Source of the DNA: Haemonchus contortus
Lineage: Eukaryota > Nematoda > Chromadorea > Rhabditida > Trichostrongylidae
Direction of reading: 5' to 3'
NCBI GenBank assembly: GCA_000469685.2
Contig: LS997562.1
Span: forward strand, 23,634,802 to 23,698,801
Length of the DNA: 64,000 bases
Positions within the stretch are counted from its first letter, which is position 1; every line of letters starts with the position of its first letter. The translations under genes and the position numbers were made by a program. Shown piece after piece: positions 27,701 through 41,337 of the stretch. The notes beneath the pieces are model-generated. The model saw only the letters and a program-made list of their open reading frames with translations, searched no databases and was not told the origin of the DNA.

Positions 27701-30662
27701 CCATATCATGTCAGACGAGTGTCGAGACAATACAGAATACAACCATTCGTACTGGGACCCGCACACAATCAACTGATCGCCGAGTGATGAGGCGATATTT
27801 TTCTCCTATTCTTTTTTCTTTTGTTATTCTTTTTGCTGCCGCGATCCCTTATTTAATTTCCTACTACTCGGGATTGAAAAAGGTGAGCTACTTTTGCTGT
27901 TACTAGGGTTTTTTTGTTTATTTATGCTTATGGGTAAATGAATTTTTGCTTACCATTGTCTGTTATTCGCACCAGGACCCACACGCGCACAGTGAAACAC
28001 ACTGTTTAGCTCGTCCGGACGCCCTGTTCTTCTTCATTTTTCTGGTTCAATTCTTGTCCAGCCCCCTTTTTAACGTTTTTTCAAAGCCTTTCTTCACTAT
28101 GGACACACCGACTCATGCAGTTCCTTCGCCTTCATCGCACTATTTTACATCCTATCCCCCATTTTTCATCATATATTTCCAGAGTGTCTGAACTAAACTT
28201 ATCTGGTCCTTGGAAAAGTTGTGGGTTGTCATGGTCGTGCCTAAAGAGGTAATTTCGCTACTAATCTGCAAAAGCGCATTTCATTTTTTCGAGCTCATTT
28301 TTTTTTGCTCCCCTGGCGAAGGCAAAAAAAACTCTACGGCTTTCAACCGACCAAGCCTATTACGAATGCGTCCGGAAAAAAGGTAGTGAAGTAGCCTAAT
28401 CAGCCGTAGATTGAGGGTTGAGCTGAAAAACTAGGCCATTCTTGTTGTTTGTCGTGAGCCAAGGAGGCCTAATACGAATAATGGCCTAACAATCGACTAC
28501 AGTATCTCCACCATAGCAAACGGCTACAAAAGACAGGCTACAAAAGGCATGATTATCTGTATAATCCACATCAAGTACCTTTTGGAATTCCGCCTTCTGT
28601 GCACTTGGCATATCAAGTGGGGTTCAAGGAAAAAAAGAAAATACTCAACGGCGCATGTGAAACTTCTGCTTTTTGGGCGAAGAGGAAAGCTAGAAGTAGG
28701 AGTAATCATGTCCGATTCATGCTACAAGATCGGCTCCGCTTTATGCTGAAGTGGAGTTCTTCTTACAGCGAGATCAAAGGGAAAGAGTGAAGGCACACCA
28801 GCTGGCCTTCTATGGCACGCCCCAGATTGCTCCGCCTACGCGGTCATAGTCACCCTAGAGTCCTTTAAAGGCATAGTTCGCGATAGTTTCGAGGTACCCG
28901 TTTTTAGTCAAAAAGCGGAAGTATAGGTTGAGGATACTTCACCGATAGTGAGTCGAGAATAATATGCCTTCTAAAAGTACAGAAACAGAGGATGGACGAG
29001 ATTACCATGACGGAAATAACATGGAGCGGGTATTCGGACGAGATTTCAGCTGTTGCAATTGACAAAGAGCTGGCTACGTCAAGCCAGAGTTGTACAGCAT
29101 TGCCTTTCACTGTCGATATGGGTCATGGCAAGTTGTTTGAATTTGCTACTTGGACCCCTTGTGCTCGGTGCAGCCTCTACAATGCCGGTGAAACTCGTCC
29201 GAGTTTACACACGGTGCAATCTTCGAGCCTTTATAACTCCCTAACTAGGCCGTCTTTCGACCTAATAACGCCAAATATGATATACGAGTGGACCTCAGAT
29301 CAATTCTATGGGGAAATCTGGTTTTTCTCAGAAACCATTTCTATCGTGAACTGTGCCTCTCATCGCCTTCTTTAATCAAGACTTCTAAAAAAAAGGAAGA
29401 AATTTAAATTTTCTGAGGGTCTGTACCCCTGCTGGTGACATGACCGGTATATCACAAATGAATGAGCATGAATCTCTTGATGCTTTCAACACCGAGCAGA
29501 AAGGACGAATAGTCCTAGTAGAGCGTAAGCGCATTACACATCAATGGCTTTCTTTGTGCTATGAGAAGGTGATTAGGTCAGTTTGGCGTGGTGAACATAA
29601 CCTCTTTCTCAGATCAAGTCATTCGTGAAAGTTCTCAACAGGAATTATCCCCAATAAGAGCCGAGCCTCGGAGAAGAGGGTGAATTGGTATGACAAGAAG
29701 CGCCGAATCTTTCGTGGAGCTCGTTAAAAGTGTTATTTCTTCTGCCTTGTTGCCTTAGGGCAAAGTCAATAGTGTAGAAGCGAAGTAGAATGCGAAATGC
29801 CGGCATTGAAGAGAGAAAATTCTAAGAAAAGGGCGAGTTTCCTCTCTCTAATGCCCTCTAGCTGCTTTGAGGTACTAATGAGGGAATTGAAATTTCCTTC
29901 TGCATAGAAAGAAGAGGATGTAGGATGAGAGGAAGAGGAAATGGGACAAAAGGATATTGAACCAGTAGGCGGCTGCGCATGCACTAAGAGGGACAGGTGC
30001 AACGAGGCATGATCCCCGTCTGCCTGCCCTCCTTCTAACCCACCCATCCGCGGGCGGCTCTAGTCAAGCTCATTGTCATTGGCATGGATAGCCCCTTCGT
30101 TACGGAGATGAGATTGACAGTTAGAGCTGTAGCACTTTCTGGATTTCAAATGAACAATTTCTAGAAGTCGCTCACACACCAAAGAGCTTTTTCAAAGCCA
30201 AGAGAAAGGGAATCGATAGAAGAGGAATGCCGTATATTATGTTCCCGTTCACTTCGTTTCACTTCTTTTGAAAGTTCATGGCACCCGCAAAGTCATAGAG
30301 CCCTTCATCTTACTCCGTTTCGGATTCCGGTTCTCGTGGGGCAAGAAAAGCGTAATGTATTTGGATGTCATACGTGGTGGGGCTGACTTTTTGAGCTGGT
30401 TAACCCGATCTTGGAATAGCTATTTCCACTCACTTCCATCTCCCACTCCCACTTTCTCACCATCGTCTAGCTGGCTACTTTTCAAACTCGTCAGATGCGA
30501 ATCTAGTTTACAGAGTAGCCTGTCAGGACTTACCGAGCTCTGAAGGTCAAGAAAGCGCTAACTTCCAGGACGATTCAAGCGCCAAATGGTCAAGCCAGCA
30601 GTGTGGGAACTTTCAGTTGGCATGGGCGAGTATTCGGGTTTTGATCGCTACACCATGCCTCT
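24727..30662. other. no recognisable gene; several long unexplained frames
   Basis: The longest plus frame in the window (27102-27650, 182 codons) is opposed by a minus frame at 27354-27704 containing WVDVPIPDSYIDFTVELN and ending near an AGCCAG/GTCTAG donor-like site. Plus frames at 28549-28790 (NPHQVPFGIPPSVHLAYQ) and 28992-29375 also look unusually protein-like. None matches a family I know. Confidence 0.4.
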
Positions 30663-30955
30663 AAGGCGGAGATACTGTAGTGGAAAGTGGCGTACTATCT
30701 CACGCATGGTCATGGGTTCGAATCTCGGTTCAATATCTGCCTAGGCCAAACATTCCATCCCACCGGAGTCGGTTAATAGGTACCAGACTCATCTGGAAGG
30801 ATAAAAGCACTGAATTGTACATTGACTGGCCACCGTAAGTCATTGTATAGGCCACATGCACATTCAATACGCCGCTACGATTCTGAATGGAAATTGGATG
30901 CGGGGCGCATCCCTGGGATGCGATTGATGAACGCCTAAAAAGAGCACCCTCTTAT
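30663..30955 (+). mobile_element. tRNA-derived SINE copy
   Basis: Same family as the 24.4 kb copy. A box TACTGTAGTGG near 30673, B box GGTTCGAATCT near 30715, then the shared body (GTACCAGACTCATCTGGAAG, CATTGTATAGGCCACAT, TACGATTCTGAATGGAA) ending near GATTGATGAACGCC. Confidence 0.75.
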
Positions 30956-31845
30956 GCTATAGCTCCTGGCGCTACAACATCAACTATACCCACCTAAGTC
31001 ATGAGAATGCAAGTCTGTAGAGAGCGTAATTTCTTCTTTTACCTTCATGGTCCCTTCGAAAGGTGTCAGATGGTAGGGGTATAAATAACAGAATGACAAT
31101 CGAGAGGGATGACAAAGAGCGAGCAAAGACGGATGATGTTGGAATAGTACGAATCAATGTCTGCCTCGATGTTTTTCTACCAAAGCCGGTTCTGCCATCC
31201 AATTCACAGTCTCGTTACCATAGAAATCCAAAAACTCAATCTAGGCTAATCGACCTCAACTACGAGCCTCTAGAATGAGGCCTCTAATAACAACTACAGC
31301 ACACTACATTCTTTCTGACACATTGCTTCGCTCTTGTTTTCTGGCAACTGCGAAAGAGTTCCGTCTATTGTAATTAACTGGTTCTGCCACCTTCACGCGA
31401 AAACTCCATACTGCATTGTAGTGGCGGGACTAGTTCAATAAGCGCAAAGGACGTTTCCCACACTCCTATCGATGGGCCTGGGAACGTACATCTTCTCTCT
31501 CTAGAGCTGAGTCAACTAAGTGATCCATCCAGGTGTAAACGCTACGCATGGCTGGTATGCTGTCTGTCTGTCTCTGTCTGTCAAAACTTCACTTTTCCTA
31601 CACCCTGACCGGAGAGCTGTTGGATCCAGTAATCCAGTAATAGAGCATTGGTATAGCACTGTAGCAAGTAAGTTTCCAGCGCTTTTGCTGTCTTAGGGCG
31701 AGGGTCGGATGAGAACGGACTTCGATTCATTCGATTCATTTTAACGATCTCAAATAGTGAATATATTGTTTTTGCCCAGAGAGCAGGGGCCCACCATCTT
31801 ACTACAGTTCAGTGAGAACTCACAGTCGCGGGAAACTGATAGAAG

Positions 31846-32100
31846 GGGTGTGGTGCAGTAGGATCAAAATTGTCGCGTCGCGGCGAGGGAATGCCGCGCG
31901 CGAAGGAATGTAGCACAAAGCAGCAGCAGGTAAGAAATATAGGAACAAAAGAACTAACAGTAGAATCACGCCTAAAATAGGATTGCATATCGACTTAGCT
32001 GTATGAAGAATGCTAGAGCTGTAGTAACGGCGAAGCGAATGGTCGGGGACAGCCGCGTGCGGCGAATCGGTTACCCAAAATCGTTCCTACTGTCCGTCCC
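31846..32100 (-). mobile_element. MITE copy 2 (CAGTAGG subfamily)
   Basis: A 255 bp minus-strand copy. Its terminal repeats read GCAGTAGGA rather than GCGTTAGGA, a variant it shares with the copy at 55950. No flanking duplication is visible, and one end is two bases shorter than the other copies, so the insertion is older or rearranged. Confidence 0.75.
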
Positions 32101-35100
32101 CTGTCCTGTGAGTAGTCCTAAGAATCACACGCCGGTCAATGTTTAGAATTAATTTGATCATTTCCAGCAAAAAAACAGAAATTTTTGCGGCATATACAAA
32201 TTGATGAAAAGAAAGGTGGTCCATAATGGAACTTTACCGCATTAACAGATTTATTGATTCGATTTGCTGTAAATCGATCTGTAAGTCTGCGATTGGGGAA
32301 GATTATGTGGAGGTAGGTGCTCGTGATCAGGAGGAGTGTCGTTTAGATCGAACAGCTCCGGAAATTGCGACAGCGATTAAGTAGTGCTCACGGGATTAGC
32401 TCATCTAAAACCCGCTGACAAAGCTGATTAATTTCTTTGAGGAATTCGAAATTCACGATGTTCCCCATCACGAATTTTCAATGCAAATACGAAAAACTAG
32501 TCTTCTCATCATTACGGACTGCTTCTAATTGATTCGAGAGAAATAGACGAGTCAGGTAAACTCAGGCTCGAAACGATCCGCGAGTCGGTTCATGGGTGTT
32601 AATGTAGGGAAGACATCACTGCCTTCTCTCCACCTACTTCTGAGGGTTCCGCTCAAATTACGGAAATCTGAGTCGGAGCTAGAAACGGCTACGAGCTTGA
32701 ACTGCTTCACATACGAGTAGACATACCAAAATGACGAGAAAAAAGTTTGTGGGAGTAGTTTATTGACTGATCTGTTGATAAATACTACAGAGAAGTTTGT
32801 TTGTGGACCAACAAATGTTCTCAGTAAACGTGCACCAAACTAACGTCATGGGATGCATGTGAAGAGAAGTTTGAAGCCATTTAATAAAAAAAATTCTGGG
32901 TGAGGCCAACGCCGTGTAAAAAACAGACGATTCCATACGAAAAAGAAAGAAAATCATTTATGAATCATAAAAAGGAAAGGCAAGTGAGGGTAATGCCTGG
33001 TGGCAAGCATCTGGAACATTCCCGGACCCTCCTACAGGTAGATAGATGAAAATAGGTTCAGATTATAGCTGCTACTGGAAGAAGCAAAGCCGGATGGATA
33101 GGTCTACGAACCAAGGGAGTGGGCAAGCCTCTATCACTACCAATTCCAACACCGGGTCCCCTCGATGCCTCTTACTATTCCATATGGTGGGCAATTAAGA
33201 CAAGCGTATATTCCATGTAGGAGCATCTCCTCCCGATCGAAACGGGACATAAAAGAAAGGATGTTTATTGAATGATTACCAGTATGATTTAAAGACCGGC
33301 TGACTGCACTGAACTAATGGGCGGTGAATGAAACAGATGAGTGATTGACCAACAATAGCAGAAAGGAATTGGTGGGCCAAGGCCGTATGAACAGTGGGAG
33401 GGAGTGGGGCGGAGAGCGGCGTCTGGCGCGGGGTTCGAACCCTTTTGAATAGTACAAACGGTTACCGACCGATAAAAGCCAAATGTTCTGTCACCAACGG
33501 GATCCTGTCGGAAAAAAGCATGTCGTTCTCATAGTCAACGGTCAACTAAACTATTGGAAAGAAGGGGATGGTCGACGTCAGAAAACGCTATGCTTCCAGA
33601 ATTCATCCATCGCCCTACAGTATTGGGATGCCCTCTGGCTAGAATCTTCACGAATTTCGACAAGGAAGGCTAAGAAATTGTGGAGAGAATCTCTGAGATG
33701 CATAAGAAACATTTCCTTAGGCCAAATTCAGTTGACAAGAAGGGAAGGAAATGACGAATCTCTGGGCGACTCTGGAAAATCTCATCACAGCAAGACAGGA
33801 TGCATGCAAGAGGTGTCAAATGGCAATCCGCTTAACTAGACAGATGAGAAGCTCTTGAAATCGGAGCTCTCCCCCAGAGAGGCGTGTTGGCTGCCAAAGG
33901 GTGCATGGGCCATGCCTTAATTGTACCGGCCCTCCAGCCCCCCTCCCCCTTAGTTAGGGCCCACTAGAATAGATAAAGTTCCCAGAATTTCCTAGAATCT
34001 CCTGAATTCTCAGAATTTCAGTCCCTAGGATTTACAAACCCATCTCGCAAACCAGAGTGCTTATTTCCTTATGAATAATTTTCCCCGAAAATCAAGAAAT
34101 CTGTGAATTTTGAAAATATTACAACTACAAAGGATTGTGAAAATGGTGAAATATCAAAGTACACTGAAGGTAAAATGCCCCTGCCAGATAGTAAACCATT
34201 GAACCCAAATCGACTACCTGATATCTGACGAGAGAGATGGTAAAGGAATAGGGCCAGGTTTGGTGCGTAGTCTAGGTGACATCTACTCGAAATCATGGAA
34301 CCATTTAGATGAGCATTTAGGTCGTCAACGAGCTTGCAGGGCCAGTAGAACCGGTCCGAATTCACGTCATTAATTTTACGGTCCCAAACAAATTTCGTTT
34401 TAATGAAGCGGTTCCGGAAGGGCTGAAAACTTGCCTAACTTGAATTTGGCTACAGCCTAGGCTTCCTCGAGATCCAGCCGCTAGGTTGTAAGCGATTGAA
34501 TTGCGGATGTCTGTCTGTACACCGTAGGACGCTTACGTCGTCCACGGAATGCAGTCGTTTCGAAATCGTGAAAACCTCTGAAGTTATATTAGCTCCAGAC
34601 GGTCACCATTTGCTCAAATCAGCCCGTCTCGACTCAATTTTTGCCTTTCACCATAGTCCTGGCCCCAAATATTTTCCTTTCTCCGGGGAGGAGCAGGTTT
34701 CATGGGTAAAAATGGGATCAACTCTGCTAGAAATGTCAACTATAACCCAACGCATTTATCAATTCACGTTCGAAGTTCCTTTTCAAACCACCCATTGCAA
34801 TGCTAAGTGAGAACATCAATTCATTCGATGTTCGACGTGATCGTGTGAGAACGTTCGCTGACTGAATCAGCGCTTGTTGGACAAAGACTGGTGAGCCGGA
34901 CATCGAACCAGCCCGAACAATAGGGAAGAGTTTGGCCGCTCAACCGCAATTTCAAAAACGTTCATTGTAATGGAATCTCTTCGTTCGGTTGGAAACCGAA
35001 TATGATAAATTCACAATGGGGAATCAAAGGACTCATCGATCCCTCTGTGAAGGATCCGAATAACCAGCTCTACTGAAAACAGTGCTATACTGCAAAGTAT

Positions 35101-35136
35101 AGGAGAATCAGCGATTCGCCACCGTACTGGAAAGGG
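32101..35136. other. no recognisable gene
   Basis: Contains a 118-codon plus frame at 33483-33839 and a tRNA B box-like GGTTCGAACCC at about 33431 that lacks an acceptor stem. A second SINE-like B box (GGTTCGATGTCC on the minus strand near 34890) is present but isolated. Confidence 0.4.
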
Positions 35137-35388
35137 ACAGGGTGGTACAGTGGCGAACATTTTGGTCCCGAAACTTCCTGCCAGCCAAGCCTTGCATCGG
35201 TCACTTATTCGCTAGCAGAAAGGAGGAGTGAAACCCTGAATTTCACATAGCTCGCAGCTGCAGTACATTGTACAGGCCCACCCACATTAAGAATCCCATT
35301 ACAATTCTAATTGGGAGTCGTATGCGGGGCTTATTCCAAAAACGAGATTGATTACGCCGAAGACTTCAGCCTCTATTCTTTAACTATC
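35137..35388 (+). mobile_element. diverged tRNA-derived SINE copy
   Basis: Starts with GGTGGTACAGTGG (A box-like). It keeps the body features CATTGTACAGGCCCA, TACAATTCTAATTGGGAG and GATTGATTACGCC. The B box region is poorly preserved, so this is an old copy. Confidence 0.6.
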
Positions 35389-37451
35389 GTTAGCAGCTTT
35401 CTCCTTCACATCTAGCCTACCTTACCTAGGCTACCGAAGAGGTAAGTGGGAAAGGGTTCCCACATTCAAACTTGTAGGTATTACCAAATTAGTTCCCCTG
35501 CGAAGGGTAAGTGGTTAACAAGCCAACAAGTGGACCTTTGTGTGGACTGGTTTTGAAAATAGAGTCCTCCCCTGAAGGCGTTCAGACTTTGCCAGCTCGA
35601 GCTCGTGGCTCTTGGGGTTGGAGGTTGAAGCACTTGATTATTCTTAGATGACGTCCATTATCATGAGAGAGACGGAAACACTGAATTGAATGATAAGTTG
35701 AAGTCCATTTGGAATTCAAAAAACATTTGGTGCTTTGACCACTTTCAGGAGATCTCAAAACAAACCAACCAAGCTAGCATAGACTTAAACTGCATTACCC
35801 AAACACCAATATTGGAAAAAAGACTATGTGAGCCCGAAAAGGGCGTCGAAGCGTTTCGGCATTAACAATGCCAGCAATCAGTGGACCTCGTTGCTCTTTG
35901 GGTGCATGATGCGTGCTGGGAGGTGCAGTCGACTGGAAACGACCGTCGACGATGTCCATGGCCACAATTACTTCGCCATAGAAGTGACGGCCTTGCGAAC
36001 TCAACCAGTGGATAAATAAGTTTTCGGCGGATTTCCTGAAAAGCTCCGAAGCGGATGAACACGTGAATGGCATGAATGCCGAGGCAGGAGAACTCGTTCA
36101 GCCATAAGTTCGGTTGGTAGTGGGAGCCACAGAACATCAGGAACCAAGAAGCGTGGCCTCCTAGTTTGTAAAAGTTCAACTTCAGTTTCATACTTACGCT
36201 AATTTGTGACCGGTAAGCTCTTCTCAGCCCCGTGAAGTTCGATTTTGTGGAATCCCAGGTTACGGCTGCATTAACTCACGGGATGAGCCCATTACTCGTC
36301 TTCAGCCGTTAGGGAATGTGGAAGACTACCGGTTTCTGAGCTGAAGGTCAGAGGTCCGGCCGCCGTCTCCTTTCCGCCACCCTTGCCCTCTATCAAACTA
36401 GGGGCTTTGTGAGTAAAAACATAGTAGGGAGCTTATGATGATTAGAGAGCGAAATCGGAATGATCGATCGGTATCGATCGAATGCGATCAATATAAAGGC
36501 TGCGCACTTGAAAGAACTATGGGTACAGGCAAACATGCATATAAAAAAAGATAGTAAGAACTGATTATCTGTACATGGTACATAGGACGCATTTCGATGA
36601 CTCGCCTTTACCTATGAGGGACAGCCTAACTGGCTGGTTACTTTTCCCTGACAATCCTACCGTGCCTTGAATTTCTTCTGCGCATTTTCTGGCGGACTTT
36701 GTTAGAAGCTGGTCTTTGAGTTTCATAAATAAACAGATAATAAACAAATTGTTTTTCATGATCTCCAGTGCATCCACAAGCCACCTTGTCACGGACGTAT
36801 TCCTAAGCTTGAACTTTATTCGACCCTGAATGGGGCTTAAAATGTTTGAGTGGTATACTGATGGCATTAGCCGCAAATGTCCCGGATATTCTTTTTGGGA
36901 AAACGCCCATCATGGGAAAATCCCGGGAAACAGGATTTGACATAAAAGGGCTGTTCCAGGAATTTCTTTTGGAAAGTTCTCATGACACAATGATGTGAAA
37001 GTTCGAGCGATGCCTTCAGTGTTAGTCAAGCGTTATGAAAGGAAGAAAGGAAGTGTTTCTGTAGAGTAGAATACCTACAATTGGGCTAACTCGCTCCATT
37101 CCGGTTTCCTAATTCCTCAGCTACTTTTCCACTTGAAACTCGATTTTTTTTCAGTAAAATTGGAAGATAGAGGATTGGAATTGTACTCGAAAAATGACGA
37201 CTCGTTTCGCCACACACAAATAGATTACCGTAACGTAGTAATGGGCTATAAATGCCTTTATTAGAACCGGTCTTTTCATGCGGTAGTTCTCCAACACGAA
37301 CATTTTAACGGGTAAAAGTTATGAGGAGGCAAATTGGCGGGGATACCGGCCAGGCGTACGGCGAACGCCACGTCGACGCAGCCTACGGGGACATGAACTG
37401 TCTCATACGAATTGTAAGCCTCTAGATGAACGAATATATGGCTTCTCGGTG
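35389..37451. other. no recognisable gene
   Basis: Two overlapping minus frames at 35795-36191 look protein-like (one has EVIVAMDIVDGRFQSTAPPS), but no family or splice model can be given. A GATCGATCGGTATCGATCGA near-palindrome lies near 36457. Confidence 0.35.
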
Positions 37452-37662
37452 CACGGAGGTAGTCTAGTAGCTAGTTTTGCGCACTATTACACGCGTGGTC
37501 CGGGAATCGAAACCCGGATTCGTACCCGCTTAAACCAACCAAGCATTCCACGCCTTTAGGGTCGGTTAAATGGTACCAGACTCGTTTCAGGGATAGAAGC
37601 AATGGCTCATGCACTGGCTGGCCACCACAGGTCGTTGTATAGGCTTGGGCCACATATTCAAG
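37452..37662 (+). mobile_element. 3'-truncated tRNA-derived SINE copy
   Basis: Begins GGAGGTAGTCTAGTAGC, has a B box-like GGGAATCGAAACCC, then GGTACCAGACTCGTTTCAGG and CGTTGTATAGGCTTGGGCC. It stops before the usual TACGATTCTGAATGG segment. Confidence 0.65.
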
Positions 37663-38245
37663 ACGATGAAAGAAGATAGGCCGTTAAGCGAAAGGCAATG
37701 AATCCAGCAAAATGGACGATTTCAATAATGCACAATATTCTGGCTGCTGAGATTCGAAGATGAGCAGGTGTCCGAATGTCGTCGAGACCATATACGACCA
37801 TAGAAGCGATGGGTTGACATATTGGTCGTTTCAGTGACAACAGATGGGCATCTCGGTGGACCGACGGATACCTTTGTGAGGTAAAAAGATTTACGGTGAA
37901 GTAGAGCGACATTTAAGATTTCTTCGGTCAGCGATGCAATTTGCAAGAAATCGGGAAGAATGACACAAATGGTCTTGCAACGATAGTTCGTTCCTCTTGG
38001 ACGGGAGTGGAGATCAATGGAGGTTTTGTTGACGCCATGTAGTGGGCTTCTCTGCTCAGCTCTACATCAAGAGTGGGTTGTTATTACTTGAAGCTGACTC
38101 AAAACATAGCAATTACTCTTTTGAAGGCTTACTCAACAATTGTATGAGCTGTAGAGGGCTCCAATTTCATGAGGCTGATAGTCAGACCTAATTAACCCTG
38201 TATTCGGTTTTGAATTCCGCATTTTATTTAATTTTTGTATTACAG

Positions 38246-38410
38246 TGCTCTGGTTTTGTACGAGAATGTGACAACAAAAGTTGCATGAAAGGAGCATTTG
38301 GACGAGCTGTCCAAATGTGGGTACCATTGCGGCCAGCTGGCTACTATAAGCTGCCTGTAATATGTGCGTCTCAGTGCAATGGTGCTACCTCTACAGCTAC
38401 GATGGCCTGA
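38246..38410 (+). CDS. candidate terminal exon, Cys-rich product
   Basis: Follows a strong acceptor (TTTTTGTATTACAG) and runs open for 54 codons to TGA. It contains five cysteines in CSGFVRECDNKSC and in PVICASQC, around the segment GRAVQMWVPLRPAGYYKLP. The cysteine spacing suggests a secreted, disulphide-bonded protein, or the end of a mobile-element gene. No upstream exon was found that joins it, and no family is recognised. Confidence 0.35.
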   Translation, partial: CSGFVRECDNKSCMKGAFGRAVQMWVPLRPAGYYKLPVICASQCNGATSTATMA

Positions 38411-38730
38411 GAACCAGTCCGCCTTTGGATTTTCACCTTATCTATGTCGGCTTCAGGGCAATGATTTCTGTCTAAGCCGTTTTTAAACGTTACAGCGCCT
38501 TTTGGGCTATCCCTGGGGGACACAGGTTCATCCGTTAACAGCCAAGGTACACACCCGAATGGGACGAGTTCGTCCTCAGCGGTATCTCAGAAACAATTTC
38601 TATCGCGTAGGGCCTTCTAGGAATGACGATCAGTAAGGAATGGTTCATTGGCATGAGGAATAAAGGGGTCGTATTGATCAATGGTTCCAGCATGTGGTGC
38701 ATTCGCTTTGAACTTAAGGATGGAAACTTT

Positions 38731-38998
38731 GGTATTGATCAATCTCGCTGTGGGATGCGCCCTCTCATCTGACTTCCATTCAAAATCGTAACGGCGTTTG
38801 AATGCTCTCATGGCCTATACATTGTCTTGTGATGACCAGCCCATGTATATTATCTTTGTTTTTGTCCCGGGCAATTCTGATTTTCATTAACTGATTTCAG
38901 CAAAATTGAAAGGCTGGTTAGGCTGGGCGAGGGTCGGTCCAGGAATCGAACATGCTTATGTGATAGTGCACCACTTGTCACTATGCCGTCCGTGTCCT
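38731..38998 (-). mobile_element. tRNA-derived SINE copy
   Basis: Minus-strand copy: the plus strand shows GACTTCCATTCAAAATCGTA, ATGGCCTATACATTGTCTTG and, at the far end, CCAGGAATCGAAC followed by CACTTGTCACTATGCCG, the complements of the B and A box regions. Diverged in the middle. Confidence 0.65.
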
Positions 38999-41337
38999 TG
39001 AACGGCTAGACCTTCCACGTATTAGCCAAATTCAAAAGCTCATATGGTCTCTACAACGGTCTGCAAGGACAAGCCCACATTCAAAGCTAGCGTTTATATT
39101 TGAACAAACAAGTTTAGCCCCAATTACGATGAGGTGACCGTTTCAGCTCACCGGGGCTGGTTCGGTTTTCCAAAAACGACCATTCTAATCTGCTTCTTCC
39201 GCCCACTTTGTCAAACTTCATTGTTGCAACTTTGACTTCATAGAAATCAGCTGCGTCCACGCTCTCGTGGAACAGAATGAGAACAGTAAGAACCTCTAGA
39301 AAAAGCCACCTTGCTTCTTCTAGTGGAAGAGCTCTTGAGTCGAATGAAATCATAGAACAGTTCCGGATGTGACGAAACCGAAAAAGGGAAATGTTTCTAA
39401 CAAGCAGATCGACTGGTAGGCTGTATTTAGCATCCAGTAAACTAATCACAACTGAATATTTACCTAAATATTACAATAAATACAACCAATCTGCATGTTT
39501 ACCAATTAGGCCGGTCGATCCCTTAGGTACATATTGGTTCCATTCATGATTGGAAGCTAGGCCAAGGCTCTCCTCTCTATACATGCGCTGAAGTGATTAA
39601 GCCGAGGGAAATCTTGGCTGAGAGACAGATAGAGGATTCTTCGACCACCCAACTACCACCTAATGACATCTCAAAGTCCTTCGACGTTGATCATTTCCGT
39701 CTTGTGTCCTGCTATAGGTGAAGTGTCTGGTAAGTTAGCGTTCGTATATGGCAATCTGAAGGAACAAATTTTCTGCTTTCTGTTCACCTAATCTAATCAA
39801 TCAATTTGATTTTTCCTTTCATCAGTCTAGCTGAGACGTCTAACTTGTAAGATGTCCTTAACAAGCTAATGCTTGGGCAGTCTACCGAAATATTAAGTTA
39901 AAGCACTTGGTTCGGAAGGTTCGGATTTTGGTACTTCCAGCCCATGACATTTCTATAATAAATGTCTACAGTAATTTTGCTAGTTTCTGTTCAAATATAT
40001 CATCCCAGCAATTCAAAGGCACTTCGAGCCAGTTTATTCACCAAATTGCATCACACTATGACTTCTTTGTAGGGGTAGTTTGCAGCAATTCAGTAACGGA
40101 ACTGGTTCCGAACTAGAAACATACTCACAAAACTGTTCTGAATGCAATGATGTGTACATTTCGACGCTGGTACTGAAAAAAATTTGGAGGGGTTGGAGGG
40201 GAGGGGAATACACTGAGTGTACCTTTCCGCTGAGACGCACCCTGATGAGAACTGGTCCCCCAAAAACGACTACGGAGGCCTCTAATCATAGTAAACGCTA
40301 TTGCTAAACCTAAGCAAAAAACGTAAAGCACATGAAATCGGCCGAAAATTGCCCCAACACAAGGAATGGATCAGATGTATCACTGACGAATAATCGGGAG
40401 TATTCAATTGAAGTGATTTCGATCAATATAGAGACGAAAAATTTTATTGAAGGCTTAGTTTGAGATAAAAATTTGTTTTAGAAATTTCTCTTCAGAGAAT
40501 CTATGGCCTCGCGAGGAGACCACATGGATCACAATTTGGCTGGGAAAGAGCCTAGATAGGGCGTAAAAAAGGCTCAAAAACCGGTTTAAATGTTGGCTGC
40601 TGCTAATGCCTCCATGATGGGACGTGTGTTTTAGCAGCCTCACAAGGGCCGATACCTTTGAAAAGGAACAGCTTTGTTGTGAATGTAGTCACCTGTTCGA
40701 AACTAATAGCTAACACACACTGCTCTGCAACGACTGAAATCTCGTCCGAACACTCTTTGCGTTCTCGAACTCGTCCAACTCAATGTACCAACTTGAAATG
40801 ATCACTTCAAAAGGCCTCATATTTCGGGATTTCTGCGAATTATTTCGTTTACTATGCCAGCGCTGAACTATTCCTCATCAACTCTTCCGTCATATAACCC
40901 AATGAAGGTACATGAAATCGTCACAAACAGGGCTTCCAAAGGGCAGGCAGAGAAAGAAAAAGGAATAGGGGCATCGTCAAAATTCGCTTTGAGGACAGCG
41001 CGGAGTTTAGGAAATGGCCAAAACGGCGTATGATCAAGCACCGCCTCGCGCCGGACCTCTTCATTAAGCTCTCTGTATTTCTAATTTATACAGCAAATTG
41101 TTCAGAACCATCTTTGAAATTCGAATATTTGAAATAGGGGTTTTATAGGAGTGACTACATGTGGTGACATTGGCTATCAACACATCCTAAGAATCCGAGA
41201 GAAACAGAGCAATCGGCGTTTCTCATTGCTCTGTAGGCATTCGATTTACTTTTCACTTAGAAAAACTTCAAAAAAAACAAATTCGAGTTTGCTCCTAATA
41301 ATTATTCATTATTATTACTGGTTAAGATTAGTAGTAG
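38999..41337. other. no recognisable gene
   Basis: A 111-codon minus frame at 39114-39449 has a hydrophobic stretch (WLFLEVLTVLILF) followed by ADFYEVKVATMKFD, which could be a secreted protein's first exon, but no downstream exon was found. A short SINE-like scrap lies at about 39025-39085. Confidence 0.35.

Noticed and set aside
33421..33455. tRNA gene suggested by GGTTCGAACCC
   Set aside because: There is no paired acceptor stem, anticodon arm or A box at the right distance.
34870..34935. Possible minus-strand tRNA or second SINE type
   Set aside because: The B box-like GGTTCGATGTCC has an extra base and no cloverleaf can be drawn.
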